Part shown: one piece after another, positions 25,479 to 32,518 of the stretch
Numbering within the stretch: position 1 is the first letter of the stretch
Layout of the letters: each line of letters opens with the position of its first letter
Assembly (NCBI GenBank): GCA_964424585.1
Contig: CAYRJD010000096.1
Span: forward strand, 1 to 39,942
Length of the DNA: 39,942 nt
Reading direction: 5' to 3'
From: CAYRJD01 sp964424585
GTDB taxonomy: Bacteria; Actinomycetota; Acidimicrobiia; Acidimicrobiales; Poriferisodalaceae
Translations under genes and position numbers: made by a program
Notes under the pieces: model-generated
The model's input: the letters and a program-made list of their open reading frames with translations, nothing else
The model's database searches: none
Told to the model about the DNA's origin: nothing

Positions 25479-25945
25479 ACCTCGTCCAACCGCCAAATGA
25501 ACACCATGAAGTCCTCCCCCATGACTGCCAGTCCGAAGTAGTGGGCTCGCGTGAAGGAGACCTCAGCATCCGGGGTAACCCCAATTAGGTCTCTTACCGC
25601 CGCAAACACTTCGGGTGCGTTGCGTCGACGCATGTTGATGAGCAGGGTCTGCGTGATGTCTTGCCGGGTCGGGTCGAGCAGGAAGGCAACGCCCACGAAC
25701 CGGTGAACGTCGCGGTTCCACCGGACGGCTTCGGCGGGCCGCCACCACCAGTCGATGGGAAAGATGCCGTCGACGTAGAAGCTCCGCTGTTTGCCGCGGC
25801 GAAGAAAGTGCCGCAACCGGCCCGCTTCTCTTCTCTCGTAGTCCGCCCGCTTGCTTACGCGAAACGTCGAGTAGGCGGCGCGCGCGATCACCCAAGTGGC
25901 TGTGAGCGTGAGGACAGGCAGCAGCGGCCACAGCAACCAGCTCAC
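25457..25945 (-). CDS. Hypothetical protein with N-terminal membrane helix, 162 aa
   Basis: No family recognised. One membrane helix (WLLWPLLPVLTLTATWVIA, about 3-21) is followed by a basic segment (STFRVSKRADYERREAGRLRHFLRRG) and a soluble domain with DGIFPIDWWWRP, VGVAFLLDPTRQDI and HYFGLAVMGEDFMVFIWRL. It is probably inserted with the domain in the cytoplasm (positive-inside rule). GTG 25945 overlaps the stop of the 56-aa gene by one base (TAGTG), so the two are translationally coupled. The six last codons lie in a 46-bp sequence repeated 688 bases away. GC is lower than in nfuA or the mutase nearby, and the gene is the larger part of a repeat-flanked cassette. Confidence 0.68.
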   Translation of the reverse strand: MSWLLWPLLPVLTLTATWVIARAAYSTFRVSKRADYERREAGRLRHFLRRGKQRSFYVDGIFPIDWWWRPAEAVRWNRDVHRFVGVAFLLDPTRQDITQTLLINMRRRNAPEVFAAVRDLIGVTPDAEVSFTRAHYFGLAVMGEDFMVFIWRLDEVPKRWQK

Positions 25946-26115
25946 TACCGCCTCGAGAGGAAGCCGCCCACGTGCTCACGCGGGTTGTAAACCGCAACCG
26001 TGAACTCGTTCTCACGTTCGTTTGATGGCTGCCCTTGCTGCCCCGCAGACTCAGCTGGGCGATCTGGTCCGTCGGTCGAGCGGTCGCGAGACCTGGATGA
26101 GTTGGTGTGCTCCAT
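25945..26115 (-). CDS. Small hydrophilic protein, 56 aa
   Basis: From ATG 26115: Ser/Arg/Asp-rich N-terminus (MEHTNSSRSRDRSTDG), a Gln/Pro/Glu-rich middle and the end FTVAVYNPREHVGGFLSRR. It is probably disordered with a short ordered end. A longer frame to 26268 exists, but upstream residues come from the 46-bp repeat and the next gene's shadow, so the ATG was chosen. Its TAG stop is joined to the GTG of the 162-aa gene (TAGTG), which supports both as real. Codon use and lower GC match that gene. Function unknown. Confidence 0.5.
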   Translation of the reverse strand: MEHTNSSRSRDRSTDGPDRPAESAGQQGQPSNERENEFTVAVYNPREHVGGFLSRR

Positions 26116-26120
26116 GCGCC

Positions 26121-26166
26121 GCAGGCTACAGGCGCGGTTGGCGGCTACTTCTGCCACCGCTTGGGC
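26121..26166. repeat. 46-bp direct repeat, right copy
   Basis: Same sequence as 25433-25478 except two C/G differences (17th and 21st bases). On the minus strand it would encode PKRWQK-stop, here preceded in frame by PPLPRP and the TAG of the 51-aa gene. It ends 5 bases before the ATG of the 56-aa gene. Confidence 0.93.
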
Positions 26167-26183
26167 GGACGGGGGAGGGGCGG

Positions 26184-26339
26184 CTAGAGCGCGCCGCCGC
26201 CGAAGATGGACGCCACCGCGGTGATGCCGCTCAGCGCCATCAGCACCGCGAGCGCCATCGCCACCCAAAACAGCGCGGGGTTGCGCTTGCGCAGCGGGCG
26301 AAGGTTGCCGGCGCGGTCGTAGCTAGATCGTCGTGGCAT
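26184..26339 (-). CDS. Small membrane protein, 51 aa
   Basis: ATG 26339 to TAG 26184. The N-terminus is strongly basic (MPRRSSYDRAGNLRPLRKRN), followed by one hydrophobic helix (PALFWVAMALAVLMALSGIT, about 21-40) and a short end VASIFGGGAL. The positive-inside rule puts the N-terminus in the cytoplasm. High GC at third positions and the clean basic-then-hydrophobic layout support a real gene. It lies 45 bases downstream of the DUF4333 lipoprotein gene on the same strand. The 11-bp sequence around that gene's stop is repeated just before this ATG. Family not recognised. Confidence 0.6.
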   Translation of the reverse strand: MPRRSSYDRAGNLRPLRKRNPALFWVAMALAVLMALSGITAVASIFGGGAL

Positions 26340-26384
26340 GCGCCTAGTTTGCCTCACACGGCGGCCAAGTTGGCGGCGACACGC

Positions 26385-26909
26385 CTAGTTTGTCCGATCA
26401 ACGGTGTCGGGGCAGGTGCGGCCGTGCCAGCAGATGCCGCCCTGCGCGTCGGTCACCAGCACGTCGACGTCCTCTGCTTGGTTCGCGTATGACACGCGCT
26501 CCAGTTTGCAGCGAAACTTGCCGCCCACCTGCGCCACCAGATAGTCGTCGTTGCCGCAGTTGGCTTGCACCGAAAAGCCCAGCTCTGGGCCTGCCTGTGC
26601 CGCCAGCTCGGTCTGAACGTCCAGCACCTTCAGCACGGCGTGACGGCGGGTGACCTCGTAGCGACCCTGCGCGTCGAGGTAGGCGACCTCGAGCTCAAAC
26701 AGCTGCCCCTCCACGGTCAGGTCGCACAAGAACGACGCGCCCGGCGAGACCTCCTGCTGCTCAGGGCACTCGACGCCCTCGGTGATCTCCGCCGGAAGCA
26801 CGTTCGAGCGAATCAAGTCTTGCAGCTCGCGCTCAAGAGACGTCTGGTTGTTGCCAGCGCCGCACCCGAGCGCCAGGGCGGCCACAGCGCCGAACGCAAG
26901 CCACCTCAC
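26385..26909 (-). CDS. DUF4333-type lipoprotein
   Basis: A 174-aa exported lipoprotein starting at GTG 26909. The signal peptide ends in LALGC, so Cys 16 should be lipidated after cleavage. Two similar modules follow. The first (about 30-85) has VECPEQQEVSPGASFLCDL, then VEGQLFELEVAYLDAQGRYEV. The second (about 98-170) has VQANCGNDDYLVAQVGGKFRC, then VDVLVTDAQGG. This C-P-x-G-x-F-x-C pattern is typical of DUF4333, a domain common on actinobacterial surfaces and in mycobacterial lipoproteins. Each module has a Cys pair that could form a disulfide. The function of the domain is unknown. Confidence 0.8.
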   Translation of the reverse strand: MRWLAFGAVAALALGCGAGNNQTSLERELQDLIRSNVLPAEITEGVECPEQQEVSPGASFLCDLTVEGQLFELEVAYLDAQGRYEVTRRHAVLKVLDVQTELAAQAGPELGFSVQANCGNDDYLVAQVGGKFRCKLERVSYANQAEDVDVLVTDAQGGICWHGRTCPDTVDRTN

Positions 26910-26962
26910 CGGCTGCGGTGATCGGTGGCGTCGAGTAGCGGCTGCGGCGGCGATGACGCGGC

Positions 26963-28606
26963 CTAGAACGACGGCGGCTCGACGTAGCGGCCGAACACGT
27001 CGGCCATCGCGCTCATCGTCTCTCCGACCGTGGCTCTGGCGCGAACCGCGTCGATCAGGAACGGCATCAAGTTGACGTCGGTCTCCGCGGCTCGACGCAA
27101 CTCGACGAGCGCGTCATCGACCGCAGCCGAGTTGCGCTCGGCGCGCAGACGCTGCAGCGCCGCGACCTGGTTGGCCTCGTCGTCGTTGGTGATCTTGAGC
27201 ACCGAAATCTCGTCTTCTTCGTTGCCTTCGGTGAAGCGACTAGCCGCTACGACGACGCGCTTGTCCGCGTTGACGCGGCGCTCGAAGTCGTACGCCGAAT
27301 CGGCGATGGCGCTCTGATACCAGCCCTCGTCGATGAGCGTGAACGCGCCCTCCAGCATCGAGCCGTCACCGGTGGCTTCTATGTGGGCGAACATCTCTTC
27401 GGCTTGAGTCTCAAGCTCGTTCGTCAGCTCTTCCACATACCAGCTGCCGCCCAGCGGATCGACGACGTTGGCGACGCCGGTTTCGTGCGCGATGACCTGC
27501 TGGGTGCGCAGCGCGATGCGAGCGGCCTTGTCGGTCGGCAGCGCCAGCGCCTCGTCCATCGAGTTGGTGTGCAGGCTCTGAGTGCCGCCCAGCACGCCCG
27601 CCAGCGCCTCGATCGCGGTGCGAGCGATGTTGATCTCGGGCTGCTGCGCGGTCAGCGAAACTCCGGCGGTTTGCGTGTGAAAGCGCAGCATCATCGAGCG
27701 TTCGTCTCGCGCGCCGTAGCGGTCACGCATCCAGCGAGCCCAGATGCGTCGAGCGGCCCGATACTTCGCGATCTCCTCGAAGAAGTCCAAGTGCGCGTTG
27801 AAGAAAAAGCTCAGCCGTGGCGCGAACTCATCGACCGCCAAGCCCTTCGCTTGCGCCGCTTCGACGTACGCGAAGCCGTTCGCCAAAGTGAACGCCAGCT
27901 CTTGAGCAGCGGTCGAACCGGCCTCACGGATGTGGTAGCCGCTGATCGACACCGAGTTCCAGCGGGGCATCTCGTGCGTCGCGAACTCGATGGTGTCGGC
28001 CACCAGCCGCATCGACGGACGCGGCGGAAACATCCACTCTTTCTGCGCCTGGTATTCCTTCAAGATGTCGTTCTGCAGCGTGCCGCCGAGCTTCGCTCGG
28101 GGCGTGCCCGCATCTTCGGCGTTGGCGACGAACATCGCCCAAATCACCGCGGCAGGCGCGTTGATCGTCATCGACGTCGTGGTGGCGCCCAGGTCGATGC
28201 CGTCGTAGAGGATCGCCATGTCTTCGATCGAGTCGACCGCCACGCCGCAGCGACCCACCTCGCCGAGCGACAGCGGGTCGTCAGAGTCGAGACCCATCAG
28301 AGTCGGCATGTCGAACGCCGTCGACAGACCGTCGCCGCCCGCGGCGGCGATCGCCTTGAAGCGTTCGTTGGTCTGCGCGGGCGTGCCGAACCCGGCGAAC
28401 ATCCGCATCGTCCACAGCCGCCCCCGATGTCCGCTGGCGTGCACGCCGCGGGTGTAGGGGTACTGCCCGGGCCAGCCGATGCGCTCGGGCACCTCGCCGT
28501 CGCTGGGCGCGTAAAGAGGCTCGGGCTCAAAGCCGCTGAGCGTCGCGAACTCGGCGTCGCGCAGCTCGGTCTTGTCGTATTGCTCTTGCCAGACTTGTGC
28601 CGTCAA
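26963..28606 (-). CDS. Acyl-CoA mutase large subunit (methylmalonyl-CoA mutase family)
   Basis: The catalytic TIM-barrel subunit of a B12-dependent acyl-CoA mutase, 547 aa. Family blocks are PYTRGVHASGHRGRLWTMRMFAGFG, SISGYHIREAGS with the catalytic His, FAPRLSFFFNAHLDFFEEIAKYRAARRIWARW, HTQTAGVSLTAQQ and GGTQSLHTNSMDEALALPT. The B12-binding domain is not on this polypeptide, so a separate small subunit is needed; none is in the window. Phe in RMFAGF stands where classical methylmalonyl-CoA mutases have Tyr. That resembles isobutyryl-CoA-type mutases, so the substrate is left open. The TTG start is supported by AGGAG six bases upstream. Confidence 0.88.
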   Translation of the reverse strand: MTAQVWQEQYDKTELRDAEFATLSGFEPEPLYAPSDGEVPERIGWPGQYPYTRGVHASGHRGRLWTMRMFAGFGTPAQTNERFKAIAAAGGDGLSTAFDMPTLMGLDSDDPLSLGEVGRCGVAVDSIEDMAILYDGIDLGATTTSMTINAPAAVIWAMFVANAEDAGTPRAKLGGTLQNDILKEYQAQKEWMFPPRPSMRLVADTIEFATHEMPRWNSVSISGYHIREAGSTAAQELAFTLANGFAYVEAAQAKGLAVDEFAPRLSFFFNAHLDFFEEIAKYRAARRIWARWMRDRYGARDERSMMLRFHTQTAGVSLTAQQPEINIARTAIEALAGVLGGTQSLHTNSMDEALALPTDKAARIALRTQQVIAHETGVANVVDPLGGSWYVEELTNELETQAEEMFAHIEATGDGSMLEGAFTLIDEGWYQSAIADSAYDFERRVNADKRVVVAASRFTEGNEEDEISVLKITNDDEANQVAALQRLRAERNSAAVDDALVELRRAAETDVNLMPFLIDAVRARATVGETMSAMADVFGRYVEPPSF

Positions 28607-28702
28607 ACGCTGCTCCTTTGTCGGGGCGATTGTAGGGCTCAGCCAGGGTGCGCCTTCAAATCTTGGCAGGCTGCGTGGCTGGCGGGCTACGCCACCGGCG
28701 GG

Positions 28703-29338
28703 TTACTTGTTGGGCTGGGCGGTGACCCGCAGGTACGGCTTGATGGCGTTCCAGCCGTCAGGGAAACGTTCGGCAGCCTCTTCGTCGCTGAGCGCGGGCA
28801 CGATGATGACGTCGTCGCCGTCTTTCCAGTCGACCGGCGTGGCCACCTTGTGCTGCGCGGTGAGCTGCAGCGAGTCGATGACGCGCAAAATTTCGTCGAA
28901 GTTGCGGCCGGTCGAGGCGGGGTAGTTGACCGTCAGTTTCACCAGCTTGTCGGGCCCGATGACGAACACCGACCTCACGGTCATCGTGTCGTTCGCGTTG
29001 GGGTGGATCATGCCGTACGCGTTCGCGACCTTGCGATCTGGATCCGCGATGAGCGGGAAGTTGAGCGCGTGGTGCTGCGTCTCTTCGATGTCGCCGATCC
29101 ACGCCTCGTGGCTGTCGAGCGGGTCGACGCTGAGGCCCAGCACCTTGACGTCGCGCTCGGTGAACTCGTCACGCAGCGCAGCCACTCGGCCCAGCTCGGT
29201 CGTGCACACGGGCGTGAAATCGGCCGGATGGCTGAACAGCACGCCCCAGCTGTCGCCCAGATAGTCGTAGAGGTTGACCGTGCCGTCGGTGGTTTCGGCG
29301 GTGAAATCTGGCGCCTTGTCGCCGATGAGTAGTGCCAC
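28703..29338 (-). CDS. 1-Cys peroxiredoxin (Prx6 type)
   Basis: A 211-aa peroxidase that reduces hydrogen and organic peroxides. The active-site loop is HPADFTPVCTTELG with peroxidatic Cys 45, and no other Cys is present, so it must be re-reduced by an external thiol. The long C-terminal part (VIGPDKLVKLTVNYPASTGRN, then DWKDGDDVIIVP) is the Prx6-type dimerisation domain. GTG 29338 has AGGAG seven to eight bases upstream. The 3' end shows an imperfect 16-bp duplication of the TAA region (28675-28706). It follows pncB by 67 bases with a strong palindromic hairpin in the gap, so it may have separate control. Confidence 0.92.
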   Translation of the reverse strand: MALLIGDKAPDFTAETTDGTVNLYDYLGDSWGVLFSHPADFTPVCTTELGRVAALRDEFTERDVKVLGLSVDPLDSHEAWIGDIEETQHHALNFPLIADPDRKVANAYGMIHPNANDTMTVRSVFVIGPDKLVKLTVNYPASTGRNFDEILRVIDSLQLTAQHKVATPVDWKDGDDVIIVPALSDEEAAERFPDGWNAIKPYLRVTAQPNK

Positions 29339-29380
29339 TTTGGTTCTCCTTTGCGTAGCGGTAGAAGCGGAAGCCCGAAC

Positions 29381-29406
29381 GCTACCGGTAGCCCTCTACC
29401 GGTAGC
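29381..29406. promoter_or_regulatory. Double palindrome / hairpin between pncB and the peroxiredoxin gene
   Basis: Two copies of the 10-bp palindrome ctaccggtag (29382-29391 and 29396-29405) are separated by ccct. They can pair with each other, extended by one G-C pair to an 11-bp stem with a tetraloop, or each can act as a dyad site. The right end overlaps the pncB stop codon. A nearby gcggtag (29359-29365) is a partial third copy. It could be a terminator without a U-tract, a processing site, or an operator for the peroxiredoxin gene. Confidence 0.55.
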
Positions 29407-30707
29407 TACTGCGCGGTTGCCTCGAACAGCGGGGTCGCGTCGAGTTCGCGCATCGCCGGCGGCAGCTCGGCTCGCGCGTGCTGGTGGAATGCTCGGTCTT
29501 CGGTGAGCGTGTAGGGGTAGACGACCTCGCCTCGCTCGGTGAGCGGCACGTGCAGCGCGCGCGCGTCGGGCGGGCCGGGCGCGTCTTGGTGCGCCAGCAC
29601 CTCGGCCGCTGCCACGCCGCTAGCTAGCACCCGGTACGGACGCACCACCCCGCCGCGCGTCGACTTGCCGACCGACTCTTTGCGCACCGGCACCACCGGC
29701 TCGCTCACGCCGACCGAACGAGCGACGGCCACCATTTTGTACACCATCTCGGCGGTGGCGTAACCCGAGCCGACGACCAGCTGGGTGCCCACGCCGTAGC
29801 CGTCGATGGGGCTGTTCGCAAGCTCGGCGATGCGGTACTCGTCTAAGTCGCCCGACACCACGATGCGGGTGTCGGTCGCCCCGGCCGCGTCGAGCTGGGC
29901 GCGAGCGGCGGCGACCTCATCGGCGAGGTCGCCCGAGTCGATGCGCACCGCGCCAGGCGTGCCGCCCAGACGCTGCGCGGCGTCGAGCGCGTTCTTCAGC
30001 CCGACGCTGGTTTCGTAGGTGTCGATCAGCAACGTGGTGCCCAGGCCGTGGGCGGCGAGCTGCGCGTCGAACGCGGCCGGCTCGTCGTGGTGCGCCAGCG
30101 TGAACGCGTGGGCAGAAGTGCCGGCGGTGGGAATGCCGTACAGCGAGCCCGCGGCGAGGTTCGACGTCGCGTCGAACCCGACCAGCCACGCGGCGCGAGC
30201 GGCCGCCAGCGCGGCGGCTTCGTGCGTGCGGCGCCCGCCCATCTCGATCAGGTGGCGACCGGCTGCGGCGTCGTGCATGCGGGCGGCCGCGGATGCCACC
30301 GCGCAGTCGTGGTTGAGCACCGACAGCACCAGCGTCTCGACCAGCAAGGCGCTGCCGAAGTCTGCGTCCACTCGCAGCACCGGACTGCCGGGCACGTAGA
30401 CGTCGCCCTCGCGGTAGCTCCAGGCGTCGCCGTCGAAGCGGAACGTCTCAAGGTGACCAAGCAGCGTGTCAGAGAATCGCCCGAGGCTCGCCAGGTACGC
30501 GATGGCGTCGTCGTCAAACCGAAAGTCGGCGAGCAGTTCGGCGAGCCGGCCCGGCCCGGCGACCACCCCGTAGCCCCGGCCTGCGGGCAGCCGTCGAGCG
30601 AACACCTCAAAGCACGCCTTGCGCTGCGCCACGCCGCTACCCAGCGCGGCGTCGAGCATCGTCAGCTCGTACAGGTCGGTGAGCAGAGCGGTCGAGCTAG
30701 CAGGCAT
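29406..30707 (-). CDS. pncB: Nicotinate phosphoribosyltransferase
   Basis: This enzyme makes nicotinate mononucleotide from nicotinate, PRPP and ATP, salvaging nicotinate for NAD. The 433-aa product has the N-terminal signature TALLTDLYELTMLDAAL, then IEMGGRRTHEAAAL, GTSAHAFTLAH, LLIDTYETSVGL, VRIDSGDLADEV, IVVSGDLDEYRIAEL and YGVGTQLV, covering the barrel that binds PRPP. Length and order match the actinobacterial PncB type. ATG 30707 directly precedes TDLYELTM by eight residues. It lies 32 bases downstream of the P1 peptidase gene on the same strand; no functional link is evident. Confidence 0.94.
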   Translation of the reverse strand: MPASSTALLTDLYELTMLDAALGSGVAQRKACFEVFARRLPAGRGYGVVAGPGRLAELLADFRFDDDAIAYLASLGRFSDTLLGHLETFRFDGDAWSYREGDVYVPGSPVLRVDADFGSALLVETLVLSVLNHDCAVASAAARMHDAAAGRHLIEMGGRRTHEAAALAAARAAWLVGFDATSNLAAGSLYGIPTAGTSAHAFTLAHHDEPAAFDAQLAAHGLGTTLLIDTYETSVGLKNALDAAQRLGGTPGAVRIDSGDLADEVAAARAQLDAAGATDTRIVVSGDLDEYRIAELANSPIDGYGVGTQLVVGSGYATAEMVYKMVAVARSVGVSEPVVPVRKESVGKSTRGGVVRPYRVLASGVAAAEVLAHQDAPGPPDARALHVPLTERGEVVYPYTLTEDRAFHQHARAELPPAMRELDATPLFEATAQ

Positions 30708-30739
30708 GGCGCGCGATCATTTCTAGCTGGCAGCCACTC

Positions 30740-31657
30740 TCACCGGCGCACGGCGTCTCTGATGGCTGCGGCGACCGCTTCGCCTGCCAGCGTCGCGACG
30801 GCGTCGGTGCTGGCTTCGACTTCGCCGGTCGCCAGCAAGAAAATCGCGTCGCCGTCAAAGTCGGTGTGCGGAGGATGCACCGCGCGGGCGATGCCGGTGT
30901 GCGCGAGGTCGGCGGCGCGCACCGCCGCGCCCTTGGTGAGCGCCGCGTTGGTGACGACGCAGCCGATCGTCGTGTTGGCGCGCTCTTCGGTGCCAGCGAA
31001 GCCCGGTATCGCAGAGATCGGCGCGTACGGGTAGCGCGGCGCATCTGGCGGCGCGGTCGAGCCTGCCAGCACCGATGAGTCGGCGTCGATCACGTCGCCG
31101 ACCGAGTTGACCGCCATCAGCGCGCCGACGATCAGGGGCGAGGGCGAACCTTCGACGGGAATCTCGCGCACCGCCGTGCCCTGCCCGCCGGCGACGCGAT
31201 ACTCGCGCCCCGCCGACTTGCCGAGCGTGCAGCCTCGGCCTACGCCCACTCGGCCAGACGGCGGCTCGTTCGCGGTGGCCGCCTCGCACGCGGCGATGCC
31301 CGCGGCAGCGGTGGGGCGGGCCGAGCTGTCGTCGTTGATGTCGTAGACGACCGCCGCGCCGACCACCGGCACCGTCACGCCGCGAATGTCGAGCCCGCGC
31401 CCCGCTTCGGTGCACCAGCGCACCACGCCGTCGGCGGCCGCCAGCCCAAACACGCTGTTGCCGCACAGCGCGACGCCGTGGCACTCGACGCCTGCGCCGG
31501 TCGCGCCCAGCGCCGCAGCCTCGCGGGTGCCGGGCGCTCCGCCGCGCACCGCGACCGCGCCCAGCGTGCCCGCGGGTGGTAGCACGACCGTGACGCCGGT
31601 TTGCGCTTCGTCGTCGGTCCAGCAGCCCACGTGCACCTCGTCGAGCCCCAGAGCCAC
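30740..31657 (-). CDS. P1-family (S58/DmpA-like) N-terminal-nucleophile peptidase
   Basis: A 305-aa member of the self-cleaving Ntn-hydrolase family that includes DmpA aminopeptidase and the nylon-oligomer hydrolase NylC. The precursor is predicted to cut itself before the Thr in ERANTTIGCVVTNA (about Thr 229), making that Thr the catalytic nucleophile. Other family blocks are GGAPGTREAAALG, HGVALCGNSVFGLAAADGV, GVGRGCTLGK, VGALMAVNSVGDVID and FLLATGEV. GTG 31657 begins immediately before the conserved start. It is divergent from nei2 with a 42-base gap. The substrate is unknown; aminopeptidase or amidase activity is most likely. Confidence 0.87.
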   Translation of the reverse strand: MALGLDEVHVGCWTDDEAQTGVTVVLPPAGTLGAVAVRGGAPGTREAAALGATGAGVECHGVALCGNSVFGLAAADGVVRWCTEAGRGLDIRGVTVPVVGAAVVYDINDDSSARPTAAAGIAACEAATANEPPSGRVGVGRGCTLGKSAGREYRVAGGQGTAVREIPVEGSPSPLIVGALMAVNSVGDVIDADSSVLAGSTAPPDAPRYPYAPISAIPGFAGTEERANTTIGCVVTNAALTKGAAVRAADLAHTGIARAVHPPHTDFDGDAIFLLATGEVEASTDAVATLAGEAVAAAIRDAVRR

Positions 31658-31699
31658 ACGACGACATTAGGGCACACGAGCCGCCTAAGTTTCTTGTGA

Positions 31700-32518
31700 A
31701 TGCCCGAAGGACACACGATGCACCGGCTGGCGCGCGACTTGGGTCGCGACCTGCGCGGTCACGCCGTCGCCGCTACTTCGCCGCAGGGCAGGCTGACGGC
31801 CGCAGCCGAGCTGGTCAACGGCGAGGTCGTCACCGGCACCGAGGCGTACGGCAAGAACGTGCGGGTGCGTTTCGGCGACGTCGGGCTGCGCATTCACCTG
31901 GGGCTGATCGGTTCGATGAAGCAGGTGCCCGCCGACACGCCGACGCGCGACACCATCAGGCTGCGCATCGGCCGGGCGCCCGGCTCGCTCGACGGCGCAG
32001 AGACGTCGACCGTCTGGGACTTGGTCGCGCCGCAGCGATGCGACGTGGTGACCGACGCCGACTGGAACGCGACCATCGCCAAGTTCGGCCCCGATCCGCT
32101 GCGGCGCGGCGCCAAGCGCGCCAGTGAGTTCGCAGCGAACATCGCCCGCCGCAGCATTCCGCTGGGCGTCGCGCTGCTAGATCAACGCGTCGTCGCTGGC
32201 GTGGGGAACGTCTATCGCAGCGAGCTGGCGTTCTTGGTCGGCGTCGACCCGAGGCGGCCCGCCAACTCGCTCAGCGAGCACCAGGTCGGCCAGCTGTGGG
32301 AGGTGATGGTTGCCCAGATGCGCGACGGCGTCAAGCGCGGACGCATCGTGACGGTGAGCGCGCGAGACGGCGGCAAGGCGCCGGGGCGGCTCGCGCCAGA
32401 TGAGTCGCTCTACGCCTACAAGCGAGCCAGCGAGCCGTGCCGACGCTGCGGCACGCCCGTCGCGAGCGAAGACGTCGACGGCCGCAACGTGTGGTGGTGC
32501 CCCAGCTGCCAGAGCTAG
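31700..32518 (+). CDS. nei2: Nei2-type endonuclease VIII (Fpg/Nei family)
   Basis: A 272-aa bifunctional DNA glycosylase/AP lyase that removes oxidised pyrimidines. It begins MPEGHTMHRLARDL. After Met removal the N-terminal Pro is the nucleophile and the following Glu is catalytic; PEGHT is typical of Nei rather than Fpg. VVAGVGNVYRSELAFL is the helix-two-turn-helix, and the C-terminal zinc finger has CRRC and CPSC. ATG 31700 is fixed by the need for MPEGH. It converges with the SPFH gene, and the two stop codons share the palindrome ctag at 32515-32518. A second family member, mutM, lies 1.6 kb further on. Confidence 0.92.
   Translation: MPEGHTMHRLARDLGRDLRGHAVAATSPQGRLTAAAELVNGEVVTGTEAYGKNVRVRFGDVGLRIHLGLIGSMKQVPADTPTRDTIRLRIGRAPGSLDGAETSTVWDLVAPQRCDVVTDADWNATIAKFGPDPLRRGAKRASEFAANIARRSIPLGVALLDQRVVAGVGNVYRSELAFLVGVDPRRPANSLSEHQVGQLWEVMVAQMRDGVKRGRIVTVSARDGGKAPGRLAPDESLYAYKRASEPCRRCGTPVASEDVDGRNVWWCPSCQS

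Noticed and set aside
21837..26186. Genome-wide amber recoding
   Set aside because: Two frames continue past TAG (21837 and 26184), but TAG is the normal stop of many clear genes here, so general recoding is not supported.
27383..29332. Long plus-strand open frame (649 codons)
   Set aside because: It is antisense to the acyl-CoA mutase and peroxiredoxin genes, reads as Arg/His/Val-rich sequence with no family motif, and crosses two real gene boundaries.
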